The notes beneath the pieces are model-generated. The model had not been told where the DNA came from, did not search any database, and saw only the letters and a program-made list of their open reading frames with translations. This document shows positions 1 through 9,374 of a DNA stretch of 64,000 nucleotides, one piece after another. Location: NCBI GenBank assembly GCA_944323705.1, contig CALUTM010000004.1, forward strand, positions 1 to 64,000, in the 5' to 3' direction. Positions within the stretch are counted from its first letter, which is position 1, and each line of letters starts with the position of its first letter. The position numbers were made by a program, and so were the translations under genes. Source of the DNA: Candidatus Gastranaerophilales bacterium. Its GTDB lineage: Bacteria; Cyanobacteriota; Vampirovibrionia; Gastranaerophilales; Gastranaerophilaceae.

Positions 1-59
1 TTTCATTCCGCACGGGCTAAAGGTTTGCACCTGAGCGAATCAGACTTGCCAGTTGGGGA

Positions 60-737
60 TTGGAAGAGTATCCTCCTTATTTTGATAAACAACTTGAAGA
101 TTGCAATTTTCATGATGCGGGAGATTTGGAATTTCCGCTCGGAAATACGGTAAAGTCTCTGGACTTGATTCAAAAAAATGTGGATGAAATTTACAGAGAC
201 GGAAAAAAAGTTTTTGGAATCGGCGGCGAACATCTCGTTACGCTGCCCGAAATTAAAGCAGTTTCTAAGTATTACAACAATCTTGCAATAGTGCATTTTG
301 ATGCTCACACGGATTTAAGAGAAGAATATTTGGGAGAAAAGCTTTCGCACTCTGCTGTAATAAGACATTGTGGGGATATTATAGGGTTTGAAAACATCAA
401 ACAAATCGGAATTCGCTCGGGAATGAAAGAGGAATTTGAATTAATGAAAAAATATAAAACTTTAATTCATAAACAGGAGGAGCTTGACGTTTTAAGGGGT
501 AAGGATATATTTATAACAGTGGATTTAGATGTGCTTGACACCTCAGTTATCCCGGGGACCGGAACTCCTGAGGCTGGAGGGCTGAGTTTTAATGAACTTA
601 TAAACTGGTTTAAATACTTATCGGAATTCAATATTATTGGTGCGGATGTTGTTGAACTGGCTCCGGACTATGATTCAAGCGGTGTTTCTACTGCAGTAGC
701 AACAAAAGTTATACGTGAACTGCTAATGATTATGTAG
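60..737 (+). CDS. speB: Agmatinase/arginase-family ureohydrolase, 5' end interrupted by an in-frame stop
   Basis: Ureohydrolases of this family release urea from agmatine (giving putrescine) or from related guanidino compounds, using two manganese ions. The manganese-binding motifs are visible: GGEH, HFDAHTD and the late DLDVLD. The first usable start here is TTG at 60, but the same frame continues upstream to the window edge as S-F-R-T-G, then TAA at 18-20, then RFAPERIRLASWG. That spans the conserved family motif FRxGxRfgP, so the true N-terminus lies outside the window and is separated from the rest by one stop codon. The metal site is downstream of the stop. The gene is either a recent nonsense pseudogene or contains a sequence error. 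The exact substrate (agmatine versus another guanidine) cannot be fixed from sequence. Confidence 0.8.
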   Translation: MEEYPPYFDKQLEDCNFHDAGDLEFPLGNTVKSLDLIQKNVDEIYRDGKKVFGIGGEHLVTLPEIKAVSKYYNNLAIVHFDAHTDLREEYLGEKLSHSAVIRHCGDIIGFENIKQIGIRSGMKEEFELMKKYKTLIHKQEELDVLRGKDIFITVDLDVLDTSVIPGTGTPEAGGLSFNELINWFKYLSEFNIIGADVVELAPDYDSSGVSTAVATKVIRELLMIM

Positions 738-778
738 ATATAGATATCTGTGCTACAATAAACATCAAAGGAGTTATT

Positions 779-1042
779 ATGAAAATAAATTTTCAACCCG
801 CTAAGTACAATACCAATTTTCAGGCGGTTAATCAAAAATATTTAAAGTCGGCTAAAAAGAGTTATGATTGGTTCGGGAATGTTACATCTGAATGGTATAA
901 TTCACTGCGTGATGATGTCATTTTATGGAAAGAAATTTCTGTTCAGGATGCAGTAGACACGATGATAGCGGTTAAAAAATATGTTAATCAAGGCAGTATG
1001 GAATTCTACAACCACGTGTTGAACAGAATAAAGCAAGGATAA
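779..1042 (+). CDS. Small lineage-type hypothetical protein
   Basis: The product is an 87-residue protein of unknown function. An AAAGGAG ribosome binding site lies six bases before the ATG, which supports the start. It begins MKINFQPAKYNTNFQA, resembling the N-termini of the proteins starting at 1136, 7828 and 8964. There is no signal peptide or membrane segment, and the rest looks helical. It lies 41 bases after the agmatinase and could be cotranscribed with it, although a promoter-like TGCTACAAT sits just before it. Confidence 0.65.
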   Translation: MKINFQPAKYNTNFQAVNQKYLKSAKKSYDWFGNVTSEWYNSLRDDVILWKEISVQDAVDTMIAVKKYVNQGSMEFYNHVLNRIKQG

Positions 1043-1135
1043 CTGTTATTTAGTTAAGATTTGTAACAAAAAAGCAATTTTTATACATAAAATGACTTTA
1101 TATTCATAAGTGTAGAATAAAATTTGGGTGTATTT

Positions 1136-1987
1136 ATGAAAATAAATCCTATTTTATACGAAAATCAATCAGATAAATTTTCGGAAATATATTCTGACTA
1201 TCAGGATATAAAGTCAAAATTTAATCAAACACAGGACAATGCGGCGTTAGATGCTATACCTGTTTTCGGGCGGCTTAATAATTTCGCAAATCAGGTTTCT
1301 TCAAGAGATTATACTACTGCAATGGGCTTGGGAGCACTTGCGGTACTCAACGGACCGGAAGAATTAAATGATATTTTTAGTGCGTATAACAAAATAAAAA
1401 AAGGATTTCCCAAACCCGTCACATTTCATTCGGGCTATGATAACAAATATGCCCAACACCCGTTTTCTTTTTTCCGGGGAACGATTCTTAATGATTACCT
1501 TAATCCCAATTCGCCCAAATGTGTCAGTAAAACACTTGCCAAATGGGTGAATAAACGGGATACAACTCTTATGCAATCAAATTTGGGAAATATTGTCTCT
1601 AAAATTTTTGGCATTGAAACCAAAGAAGTTCCAACCACAATAGAAGATATAACCCACGTTCCTGAAAAACCAAGCTATATCGGAGCAAAACAATTCATAA
1701 CCAAAAACCCTGCGGGTGACATAATTGCACGGGCATTAACCAGAACACCGAAGCTTGGAGTAGCTGCACTCGGAGGTATTGAAGCCGTACACGTTGCACA
1801 CGAAACCTCTAAAGGGAAGAACGTTTTTGAAGAATTGGGAAAATCCGCCGTTACATTAGGAACAACTCTGGGAGCCACAGGTATACTCGGAGCCTTAGGA
1901 GCCAAGCACCTCGGACCAACGGGTTCATTAATCGGTATGGCAATGGGCGGAGCAAGCGGAGTTTTGGTCGGCAATGCGGTAAGATAA
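1136..1987 (+). CDS. Hypothetical protein with glycine-zipper C-terminus
   Basis: The product is a 283-residue protein of unrecognised family. I chose the ATG at 1136 (MKINPILYENQ) over the TTG at 1124 because the K-I-N-x-x start matches neighbouring lineage-type proteins. The last 75 residues or so are rich in Gly and Ala (for example GTTLGATGILGALGAK and GMAMGGASGVLVG). This is a glycine-zipper-like hydrophobic stretch that could insert into a membrane. The stop is 4 bases from the stop of the convergent gene at 1991. No enzyme motif is seen. Confidence 0.6.
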   Translation: MKINPILYENQSDKFSEIYSDYQDIKSKFNQTQDNAALDAIPVFGRLNNFANQVSSRDYTTAMGLGALAVLNGPEELNDIFSAYNKIKKGFPKPVTFHSGYDNKYAQHPFSFFRGTILNDYLNPNSPKCVSKTLAKWVNKRDTTLMQSNLGNIVSKIFGIETKEVPTTIEDITHVPEKPSYIGAKQFITKNPAGDIIARALTRTPKLGVAALGGIEAVHVAHETSKGKNVFEELGKSAVTLGTTLGATGILGALGAKHLGPTGSLIGMAMGGASGVLVGNAVR

Positions 1988-1990
1988 AAC

Positions 1991-3118
1991 CTAGTTATAA
2001 TCTCTCAACGGCGGGCGGGAGTTGTCAAACTCACCGTATAAATTATTTTTCTTTGTCTTATTAATCTCTATCGGCGGATACAAGCTCTGATCCTCCAGAG
2101 GTTTTTTGTAGTTTATATTATGTACACCGTTTTCTTCCGCATTATTTTTAGGCACCTCCAAAACTTCAACAGGCTCAGCCTTAACTTCCATTTTGGAATT
2201 CAATTTAGCTTCCTCTTGTTGTTTTTTTATTGCCTTCTCCTCGGCTTTTCGTTGTCTTTCTTCTTTAAAGCTCTGATATTTTGATTTTGTGCTTTCTTTT
2301 GTATCATCAATCTTGGCTTTTACACGGGATTTTGCAACCGCATAATCCTTGCCGCCTTCCTTATGCCATCTGCGATATTTTTTTGTAAACACGTTATCAA
2401 AATTTCCCATATCATAATATATCTGATTGGATTCTTTGTCATAAACATCCGGCGGAAGAATTTTCAACTGAACATTTTGAGCAATCTCGGGACAAAGCAT
2501 TCTTGAATAATCCCTTATCTTTTGGAGCTGTTCCGTTTGTGGTGACGGTCCGCGTGTAATTATACGGTTCTCAACAACGCTTATTGTTTTATAAAATGTA
2601 TTTGACCACAAAGCAGTGTTGTTTTTTGTATCAATAAGTGTTGCATAAGTACTTATTTTGTACGCAGGGTCAACAACCGTTGCACCGGGGATATTCAAAA
2701 AATCCCAGAATGTTCTTCTTAAAATATAATTCTCAGAATCTATTGCGGAAGTAATCAACAAAGCATAACGTGTCTGAAATTTATCCGCAATTCGTTTCAA
2801 CGCAACATAATCTACTGTATATGTGTTTCTAAACCTGCCTGTCAGATTTTTTGCCGAAACCATCGTGTAAGGATTACTCTTCAAAAGTTTCCTCTCTTCA
2901 CTAACAGTAGGTGCCTTGATATAGTCTGTTTGGTTTAGGATATTAGCAACCTCTCCGGCAAAAAACTCGGCAGTGGCATTAAATATATAAGAATCTATTG
3001 CCTGATTCTCCGTTACAATGTTATCGGGTATCACCAGAACTTTATACTGCTCTGCCCAAACGTACGGAGCAAAAAATATAACTATCCCAGCTGCTAATAT
3101 TCTTAATAAATCTCTCAC
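1991..3118 (-). CDS. Exported periplasmic protein of unknown function
   Basis: This is a 375-residue protein with a clear signal peptide: MRDLLRILAAGIVIFFAPYV, then WAEQ with an A-E junction. The mature part starts with a compact domain (about residues 25-240) that looks like an envelope or flagellar-assembly lipoprotein fold. It ends in a long charged, lysine- and glutamate-rich tail (about 260-340) likely to be coiled coil or disordered. It is divergent from the AsmA/TamB-like gene, with 83 bases between them, so the two could share a control region. No named family is recognised, and a role in the envelope is only inferred from export and position. Confidence 0.65.
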   Translation of the reverse strand: MRDLLRILAAGIVIFFAPYVWAEQYKVLVIPDNIVTENQAIDSYIFNATAEFFAGEVANILNQTDYIKAPTVSEERKLLKSNPYTMVSAKNLTGRFRNTYTVDYVALKRIADKFQTRYALLITSAIDSENYILRRTFWDFLNIPGATVVDPAYKISTYATLIDTKNNTALWSNTFYKTISVVENRIITRGPSPQTEQLQKIRDYSRMLCPEIAQNVQLKILPPDVYDKESNQIYYDMGNFDNVFTKKYRRWHKEGGKDYAVAKSRVKAKIDDTKESTKSKYQSFKEERQRKAEEKAIKKQQEEAKLNSKMEVKAEPVEVLEVPKNNAEENGVHNINYKKPLEDQSLYPPIEINKTKKNNLYGEFDNSRPPLRDYN

Positions 3119-3201
3119 GATAAAATTATATCATAACCTTTAAAAACTGCCAAAGATTTACAACTTGTAACTTTACTGGTATTATATGTACATAAATTAT
3201 A

Positions 3202-6200
3202 ATGAAAAAATTCTTTAATAAATATATAACAGCTATACTAATTTTTTATGCTTTTTGGATGGGGGGGCTTCCGATAATTTTTTCTAAAATGCTTCCTGTG
3301 GTATGCCAAAAGATTTCTCGAAACTCAGCTTATGAACTTGAAATTCTGCAACCGAAACTGCGTCTCGGAATTTTACCGACCGCAGAGGTTATAGCGGGAA
3401 AGATAAAAATTAAAGAAAAAGCCACAAATGACTACACAACAGTTGAACAATTTAAAGTTAAAATTCGGCTGCTGCCGCTCCTTTCGGGGCATATTCACAT
3501 AAATAAAATTTCTGCCGATAACCTGGTCATAAATTCCACTCTAAAAGATAAAATCGAACTGGATAAGGATTTTATATATAACATTACTAAAGCAAAAATA
3601 AAATGCGACAAAGTTTCACTGAATGAATTTATGATTTCTTTGTGGCAAAAAAATATCAAAAGCCCGATTATTTATACGGGGAAAAATATTCGTTACACTA
3701 AAAACGGCAGATTTTTGTACATAAATATAGACAGCAAAATTGATATACAAAACTCAATTTCAAACGCAAAAGTAAACCTGTTTCTGCCCGAAAATAACAA
3801 TATTCAAAAAAGCACAATTGATATTAAAATTACCAATTTCAACATAGAACCTCTTGGAGCGTACCTTAAACAATACCTGCCGAAAGATTTTGTGGCAGCA
3901 AAAGGGATTATTGACATTAATGTCGATAAGCACCACCTTACCGCATTGATGAAAAATTGCTCAATTTTGATGAAAGACGAGGCAAAATCAATTATTTTTC
4001 CCAACGTTATGAACATAAGTTCAAACTTCAGTCTTACAAGCAAGCTGATTAATTTCGACAACTTTGACATAAAATCAAAAAATATAAATGCAACACTAAA
4101 AGGTACTGTCTCAAACTATTTGGACAAAGCCATAACAGAAATAAACCTTAATGTCGAACTTAATAAATCCAGAGTTGAAGATATTGTCAATCTCCTTCCG
4201 CCAATTATTGTCGAAGAATTTAACGTGTATAAACTTAAAAAATATAAATTCTACGGCGATACAATCGGTAACTTTTCGATAAAAGGAACTCTTCCCGAAC
4301 CTGAGATTTATGGTGACATATTTATTGATAACGGGATTTTAATAGCTCCAATCAAAAATGCAAGAGGAGCAGTTATTAAACTGAACTTTACCGGAAAATA
4401 CGTAAACTTTGATGTAACAGTACCTGCAGGAGGCACGGAAAAAGTTCTGGTAAAAGGCGGAGTAGAATTGTATAACGTCAAATATGCGGATATGCACATT
4501 TGGAGTACGCAAAAAGTTGATCTGCAAACTGCGGAAGAAAAAGTCGTACCGCTGCACGAAATATTGAATTTCATAATAGGTCCCGTTCCCATAATGAATG
4601 TTAAAGGCGACGGAAACATTAATATTATCGTAAAAGGAAACAGAAAAACACCACACGTTTGGGGCGTTCTAAACTTTCACAACGTAACGACTTATTTTAA
4701 CGAAATTCCCAATCTAATCCTTACAAATGCCGATGCGGTTTTAAAATTTAACGACCAAATGGCAGAGTTTAAAACCAGACGCGGTTTGGTTAACAAAAAA
4801 AATATAGATATCCACGGGACCTGCAATCTGTACGGGAAATTCGATTTTAACGTAATTTCAAAAGAACAAGAACTGGAGTATTTATATAATGCAATTAAAA
4901 CATCGGGGAAACTGCTCGATGACATCAAAAAAATGCTTCCGCCAACAAATATTTGCAAAGGGAATGTAAACTTAGACCTCAAAGTGTATGGAGAGGTTAA
5001 ATATATTGAAGATCTGGTTTTCAACAAAAATTGTTTCTCGGACGGAAAAATTGAATTTTTGGACAATACGCTGGGAATGCAAGGCATCACGATAAAAAAT
5101 ACCAAAGGCACTCTAAACCTTGATAAAACCAATGCTACAGCAAATATTAAGGCCCTGTTGGGAAACTCACCAATTTCGGCAGTTGCAAACGTAAAAAATA
5201 ACATTGCCGATTTAAATATAAGTATACCAAGGCTGAATTTAAATGATATAACCCCCGATAAAACTGATTTACAAAAAGACCTTGGAAATATTTTCTTGAA
5301 AGTAGACGCCAAATACAAGGGAAAAATCAATGAAATAGAATATGATAAAGTGAATTTCGATGCAAAAATTCTCGGCACAACAAAAGAAAACAAATTAAAA
5401 CTCTCCAACGGAGAAATAACGCTTAATAACAACAGGCTTAATGTAAGAAATATAAAGGGAAGTATACTGGATACACAAAGCCTGTTTGATATAAATTTAA
5501 ATGCAGATAATGTTTCAAACAACCCCAATTTTAACGGTGCAATTAAGCTCACAGGGTTTGAACTGTCAAATATAAACTCCCTCACTTCATATTCCATAAT
5601 ACCGGAAGACGTGAAAAAGACCCTTAATCTCATAAAATTTGACAGAGGACGCATAAATCTTAATTGCAGAATAAATAATAATAAAGTAAACTTCTACACG
5701 GATCTGGGGGGGATATCTTTCCAATATATTCCGCTTAACTTACCCATAAAAATTGTTAATGGCAGTCTCATTATGCGAAACAATAACTTGAGACTAAATA
5801 AAATAAACCTTCTTGCGGATGAAATGCCTATCCTTGCCGACGGAACGGTTAATGAAGTATTTTCTAAACAAAATTTTGATATGTATTTCAATACCAAACC
5901 AAAACAGGAATTCATTGATAAATACGTTAACAAAAACCAAATTTATCCCATAAAAATTAAGGGCGATATTGTATGCTCCGCAAAAGTCAGAGGCATAAAA
6001 GATAATTTTGATTTAAAGAGCAACATACGTATGGCAAAAGATTCAAGTATCTACCATCTGGGTGCCACCGTAGGAGATGTTGAAAATTCCATTATTCTTG
6101 ATATTGATACTAAGATATTAAAACAAAACATAATGAAAATCAGAGAATTTTCCTACGACAAAATTATCCCGTCTCAAGGAAGCAGACAAACCCGCCTGAA

Positions 6201-7551
6201 TATGCTTAAAGCACATGGCGGAATCGAGGTATTCAAAGACGACTTAGCATTCGATGACCTGTATATCAAGACCCAAAACCCTACCGATGCAAGAATTTTT
6301 AATATAATATTCAGAAAACCGAATATCAAACAAGGTCAATTTACATCGGATTTGAGGTTTAACGGTCGACTTTCAAACCCCAAACTGCTAGGAACCTTTC
6401 ACATATTTGAGACAAACATTCCGTTTTTGGATACAACAATGAAAAACATTAATTTCAATTTTAAGGACAAAACCGTAGAATTATCCTCTAAAGGCGAAAT
6501 TTTAGGCAATGACATAACTATTCAATGTGTATTGAAAAACAAACTCACACCACCGTATTATGTTGAAAAAGCTTTTCTTAATACAAAACTTTTGGACCTG
6601 AATTATATTATAAACAAACTAAAACTTTCTCAGGTTGATAATTACCAGACTTTTGAATCTTTTGAGGGCTTTGACTTATCAACACTGGTAATTAAAAATC
6701 TGGTGCTCAGTGCCGACAGTATACATCTGAGGAACATCGTTGCAGAAAATTTTGAATCTTCCGCTTCACTTAATGAAGATAAATTGATTGATGTTGATAA
6801 CTTTAAGTTTAATATTGCAAACGGCAGCCTCAGAGGTACCTTTAAATTTAACCTCAATAACAACGATACCCTTCTGAAACTCAAAGCAAACAGCATTGAT
6901 GCAAATGCCCTTTCAATAGCTCTGTTTGACCTTAATAACCAGATGTACGGCGACCTTACAGGGGATATAAACCTCTCCTGTAACGGAACAAATTTTGACA
7001 ATTGTATGAAAACACTGAACGGTAAAACTTCATTTAACGTATCAGACGGCAGGATGCCCAAACTAGGCTCGCTTGAATATCTATTAAAAGCCGGAAATCT
7101 GATTAAGGGCGGAATTACGGGGTTGTCCATAAACAGTGTGATAGATATAATAACCCCGCTTAAGACAGGAGAATTTTCGGATATCTATGGCAATATGCTA
7201 ATAAAAGAAGGGGTTGCCGACAGAATTGAAATTACTACCAGAGGAAAAGATTTAAGCCTGTTTATTTCGGGCAAATACAATTTCTCTACCGCAATTGCTG
7301 ATATGGAAGTTTTCGGAATGTTATCAAAGAAAATCTCGACAATGTTCGGTCCCATAGGTAATTTGTCTTTGAATACTTTGTTTAACGCAATACCCGGAGT
7401 AGATTTGTCCAAAAACACCGAAATACTGGATAAAATAAACAAAATACCGGGAATTGAACTCTCCGGCAAGGCTTATCGAAGATTTATCGCTGAAATCAAG
7501 GGTAATATTAACGGCGAAGATTACGTAACCAGCTTCAAATGGATTAATTAG
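3202..7551 (+). CDS. Giant AsmA/TamB-like envelope protein
   Basis: The product has 1449 residues with one N-terminal membrane anchor (about residues 8-28) followed by long periplasmic beta-rich repeats. The segment after the anchor (PKLRLGILPTAEVIAGKIKI, then a LLPLLSG element) resembles the start of AsmA proteins. The body alternates short beta strands with GxxxxNI and KGDGNINI patterns as in AsmA, YhdP and TamB proteins. Known relatives bridge inner and outer membranes and carry phospholipids or assist outer-membrane protein assembly. The C-terminus (about 1390-1449) contains an Ile-Pro-Gly repeat, IPGVDL then IPGIEL. The gene implies a diderm envelope. Whether it is the true TamB counterpart cannot be told, because no TamA homologue lies in the window. 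Confidence 0.75.
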   Translation: MKKFFNKYITAILIFYAFWMGGLPIIFSKMLPVVCQKISRNSAYELEILQPKLRLGILPTAEVIAGKIKIKEKATNDYTTVEQFKVKIRLLPLLSGHIHINKISADNLVINSTLKDKIELDKDFIYNITKAKIKCDKVSLNEFMISLWQKNIKSPIIYTGKNIRYTKNGRFLYINIDSKIDIQNSISNAKVNLFLPENNNIQKSTIDIKITNFNIEPLGAYLKQYLPKDFVAAKGIIDINVDKHHLTALMKNCSILMKDEAKSIIFPNVMNISSNFSLTSKLINFDNFDIKSKNINATLKGTVSNYLDKAITEINLNVELNKSRVEDIVNLLPPIIVEEFNVYKLKKYKFYGDTIGNFSIKGTLPEPEIYGDIFIDNGILIAPIKNARGAVIKLNFTGKYVNFDVTVPAGGTEKVLVKGGVELYNVKYADMHIWSTQKVDLQTAEEKVVPLHEILNFIIGPVPIMNVKGDGNINIIVKGNRKTPHVWGVLNFHNVTTYFNEIPNLILTNADAVLKFNDQMAEFKTRRGLVNKKNIDIHGTCNLYGKFDFNVISKEQELEYLYNAIKTSGKLLDDIKKMLPPTNICKGNVNLDLKVYGEVKYIEDLVFNKNCFSDGKIEFLDNTLGMQGITIKNTKGTLNLDKTNATANIKALLGNSPISAVANVKNNIADLNISIPRLNLNDITPDKTDLQKDLGNIFLKVDAKYKGKINEIEYDKVNFDAKILGTTKENKLKLSNGEITLNNNRLNVRNIKGSILDTQSLFDINLNADNVSNNPNFNGAIKLTGFELSNINSLTSYSIIPEDVKKTLNLIKFDRGRINLNCRINNNKVNFYTDLGGISFQYIPLNLPIKIVNGSLIMRNNNLRLNKINLLADEMPILADGTVNEVFSKQNFDMYFNTKPKQEFIDKYVNKNQIYPIKIKGDIVCSAKVRGIKDNFDLKSNIRMAKDSSIYHLGATVGDVENSIILDIDTKILKQNIMKIREFSYDKIIPSQGSRQTRLNMLKAHGGIEVFKDDLAFDDLYIKTQNPTDARIFNIIFRKPNIKQGQFTSDLRFNGRLSNPKLLGTFHIFETNIPFLDTTMKNINFNFKDKTVELSSKGEILGNDITIQCVLKNKLTPPYYVEKAFLNTKLLDLNYIINKLKLSQVDNYQTFESFEGFDLSTLVIKNLVLSADSIHLRNIVAENFESSASLNEDKLIDVDNFKFNIANGSLRGTFKFNLNNNDTLLKLKANSIDANALSIALFDLNNQMYGDLTGDINLSCNGTNFDNCMKTLNGKTSFNVSDGRMPKLGSLEYLLKAGNLIKGGITGLSINSVIDIITPLKTGEFSDIYGNMLIKEGVADRIEITTRGKDLSLFISGKYNFSTAIADMEVFGMLSKKISTMFGPIGNLSLNTLFNAIPGVDLSKNTEILDKINKIPGIELSGKAYRRFIAEIKGNINGEDYVTSFKWIN

Positions 7552-7632
7552 CCCCTTGGTTGTACAAACGCCCCTTTAAATTTCTTAATATATTTTGAAG
7601 ATTTGGCAATTTTTATACAAAAATTTACTTTT

Positions 7633-7669
7633 GAGTTTGCGGAAAAATATACATTTTTCTCGCAAACTC
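7633..7669. repeat. Inverted repeat, also found in part near 59670
   Basis: The arms GAGTTTGCG and CGCAAACTC enclose GAAAAATATACATTTTTCT. A closely related half, GTTTGCGGGAAAATATGCAT, occurs at 59670-59689 ahead of fliL. This looks like a dispersed intergenic palindrome or a weak terminator of the gene ending at 7551. Confidence 0.45.
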
Positions 7670-7684
7670 TTGGGAACGGTTTCA

Positions 7685-7722
7685 AAACAGTCTACGTGCT
7701 ATCCCGCACCTAGACTGTTTTT
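7685..7722 (+). terminator. Rho-independent terminator
   Basis: AAACAGTCTA pairs with TAGACTGTTT. An inner GTGC/GCAC stem sits around TATCC, and a run of five T follows. It fits the end of the AsmA/TamB-like transcript. Confidence 0.6.
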
Positions 7723-7744
7723 CACACACCTAAAGTCAAATTTA

Positions 7745-7780
7745 AAAAAGCTCGAAAAATTGTCATTTTTCGGCTTTTTC
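7745..7780 (+). terminator. Second hairpin with T-rich 3' side
   Basis: The arms AAAAAGCTCGAAAAAT (7745-7760) and ATTTTTCGGCTTTTTC (7765-7780) form a long A/T-sided hairpin around a four-base loop. It may act as a terminator on either strand. With the two preceding hairpins it fills the gap between 7552 and 7827. Confidence 0.45.
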
Positions 7781-7827
7781 AAATCCTCCTTTATTAAATA
7801 TGCAAGATTATCAATGGGGATTTTAAT

Positions 7828-8943
7828 TTGGTTAATATCAAACCGATAATTACGATTGTTAAACATAAAACTCTCGGCAGCAACTTCATACAAAACCCTC
7901 AAATGTTTCGTATCAAACCCGATAATTTGAGAGACCTCCGCTATGCAGGAGATGAAATCTGTCTGAGTACAAAGAAACAAACAATTACCCCCGAAGAAGT
8001 TAAAGCACTGTTCCCGACGGGAAAACTCGAAAATAACTACATTATTGACGATATTAAAGAGTTATTGGCAAAATTAAAAACAGACAGAAAAGTTATTGAC
8101 CTCACACCGGAATTGTCAGATAAAGATTACGACATCATACACGCTCTGATGAACAAAGATAACGGAAGGTTTATCGAAAAATGGAAAGGGTTTTCCGATA
8201 CAGACCTGATTCCTAATATACAAAAATTGGCACTCTTTACCAGAACGATGAGACTTACTAAACAAACAAAAGATTTTCTGGAGTTCGATTCTAACAAATG
8301 GGAAATGGTCGTTGAGGGAATTACAAGAAAACCTCGGGATGTCATAATGCCTATGCTTGAATACAAAGCTAACTTGAATCCCATAAATATTCCGCTGAGT
8401 GAAAACAAAATTACTAAAGAACTAAAAAACAAGATTGATAAAATCTCAAAATACCTCGATATGTTTACCGTCAAAAAAGATTTTACAGCCTTTAGAGGCG
8501 ATAAGACTTTTAATATTCTTTCGGGGGTAAATGTAGAAGGGGCGAATGCCAACCTTGCAGAAATTATAGAAAAAGTTTCCCAAAACTTTCAGAAGAAATT
8601 TAAAGATAAAAAATATGATCCAAAAGAAGCTGAACTGTTTGTTCAAAAATATTTAAAAAATAAAGACATCAATCAAAAACGTTTTATGTCAATTGGTATG
8701 ACCGAGAGTTCCGTAAAAGATTATGCTAAAAAAATCAAATGGACAATAAGAATACCCGCAGGTACAAAAGGAGCGTCAATTGAAAGCTATAATGTAGAAA
8801 GACTCAATGAAGCGGAATTTCTGGGACAAAGAAACGGGACCTTGAAAATAAGAGATGCATATTATTGCCCTAAAAAAGATTTATGGCATTTTGATGCGTC
8901 ATTGGAGCAAAATCCGATTGACGAACTTATTGTAAATTGTTAA
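7828..8943 (+). CDS. Putative R-S-E class ADP-ribosyltransferase toxin/effector
   Basis: The product is a 371-residue protein. The C-terminal 160 residues carry the ordered motifs of arginine-type (R-S-E) ADP-ribosyltransferases: an aromatic-Arg-Gly in FTAFRG (Arg223), a strand with RFMSIGMTESS (about 285-295) in the place of the F-x-S-T-S motif, and an E-x-E turn in LNEAEFLG (Glu328, Glu330). Enzymes of this class transfer ADP-ribose from NAD to a target protein. The N-terminal 200 residues are helical and of unknown role. The start is TTG with GGGGA eight bases upstream, and it gives VNIKPI, like other lineage-type N-termini. No signal peptide is present. Three tandem paralogues follow immediately and may be partners, inhibitors or substrates. 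The family assignment rests on motif reading only. Confidence 0.6.
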   Translation: MVNIKPIITIVKHKTLGSNFIQNPQMFRIKPDNLRDLRYAGDEICLSTKKQTITPEEVKALFPTGKLENNYIIDDIKELLAKLKTDRKVIDLTPELSDKDYDIIHALMNKDNGRFIEKWKGFSDTDLIPNIQKLALFTRTMRLTKQTKDFLEFDSNKWEMVVEGITRKPRDVIMPMLEYKANLNPINIPLSENKITKELKNKIDKISKYLDMFTVKKDFTAFRGDKTFNILSGVNVEGANANLAEIIEKVSQNFQKKFKDKKYDPKEAELFVQKYLKNKDINQKRFMSIGMTESSVKDYAKKIKWTIRIPAGTKGASIESYNVERLNEAEFLGQRNGTLKIRDAYYCPKKDLWHFDASLEQNPIDELIVNC

Positions 8944-8963
8944 AATAAAAGAAAGGATTATAT

Positions 8964-9374
8964 ATGAAAGTAGAATTAGCACCAACAATAACAAATCAAA
9001 AAGTAAGCTTGTTTACAAGAGTGAGAAAGTTTTTTTCAAACAAACTAAAACCTCTGACTAAAGATACTTTTGAAAAAGGAGGAGCTGAAAAAAAAGAAAG
9101 GGATATTATTGTATCACGGAAACATCCTAATTGGTGTGATACGCCTGAAGACGGATATAGAAATAATACTATTGCAAGAACAAGATGTTATTATCAGGAT
9201 GATGTCAAAAAGATGGAATCTATGACCAAAGAAGAACGGTTTAGATATATGGATTATTTAGATAAGATTGGGCGTTTTTATTATGGTGAAACTTTAACAA
9301 AGAAGGAACATGAAGCATTTATGCGGTCATTAGGACTTGACCCGAATGAGTTTTATATTAGAGATAAAAAATGA
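8964..9374 (+). CDS. Tandem paralogue 1 (MKVEL family)
   Basis: The product is a 136-residue protein of unknown function, first of three tandem copies after the putative ADP-ribosyltransferase (21 bases away, AGAAAGGA binding site). The first 70 residues or so are nearly identical in all copies, starting MKVELAPTITNQK and including SRKHPNWCDTPEDGYRN. Residues 71-95 differ. The C-terminus (DKIGRFYYGETLT to NEFYIRDKK) matches copy 3. There is no membrane segment or signal peptide. The stop TGA overlaps the next start as ATGA, so translation is probably coupled. Confidence 0.65.
   Translation: MKVELAPTITNQKVSLFTRVRKFFSNKLKPLTKDTFEKGGAEKKERDIIVSRKHPNWCDTPEDGYRNNTIARTRCYYQDDVKKMESMTKEERFRYMDYLDKIGRFYYGETLTKKEHEAFMRSLGLDPNEFYIRDKK

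Noticed and set aside
18-20. Stop-codon reassignment (TAA read as an amino acid)
   Set aside because: TAA ends many intact genes here, for example tsf and fliN-flanking genes, so a changed code is not supported; a nonsense mutation or error is simpler.
3-308. Minus-strand open frame of 101 codons over the agmatinase
   Set aside because: It lies opposite a gene with clear metal-binding motifs and has no family resemblance, so it is a shadow frame.
4692-5654. Long minus-strand frame of 320 codons inside the AsmA/TamB-like gene
   Set aside because: The plus-strand protein is continuous and ordered; the antisense frame has no binding site and reflects codon bias.
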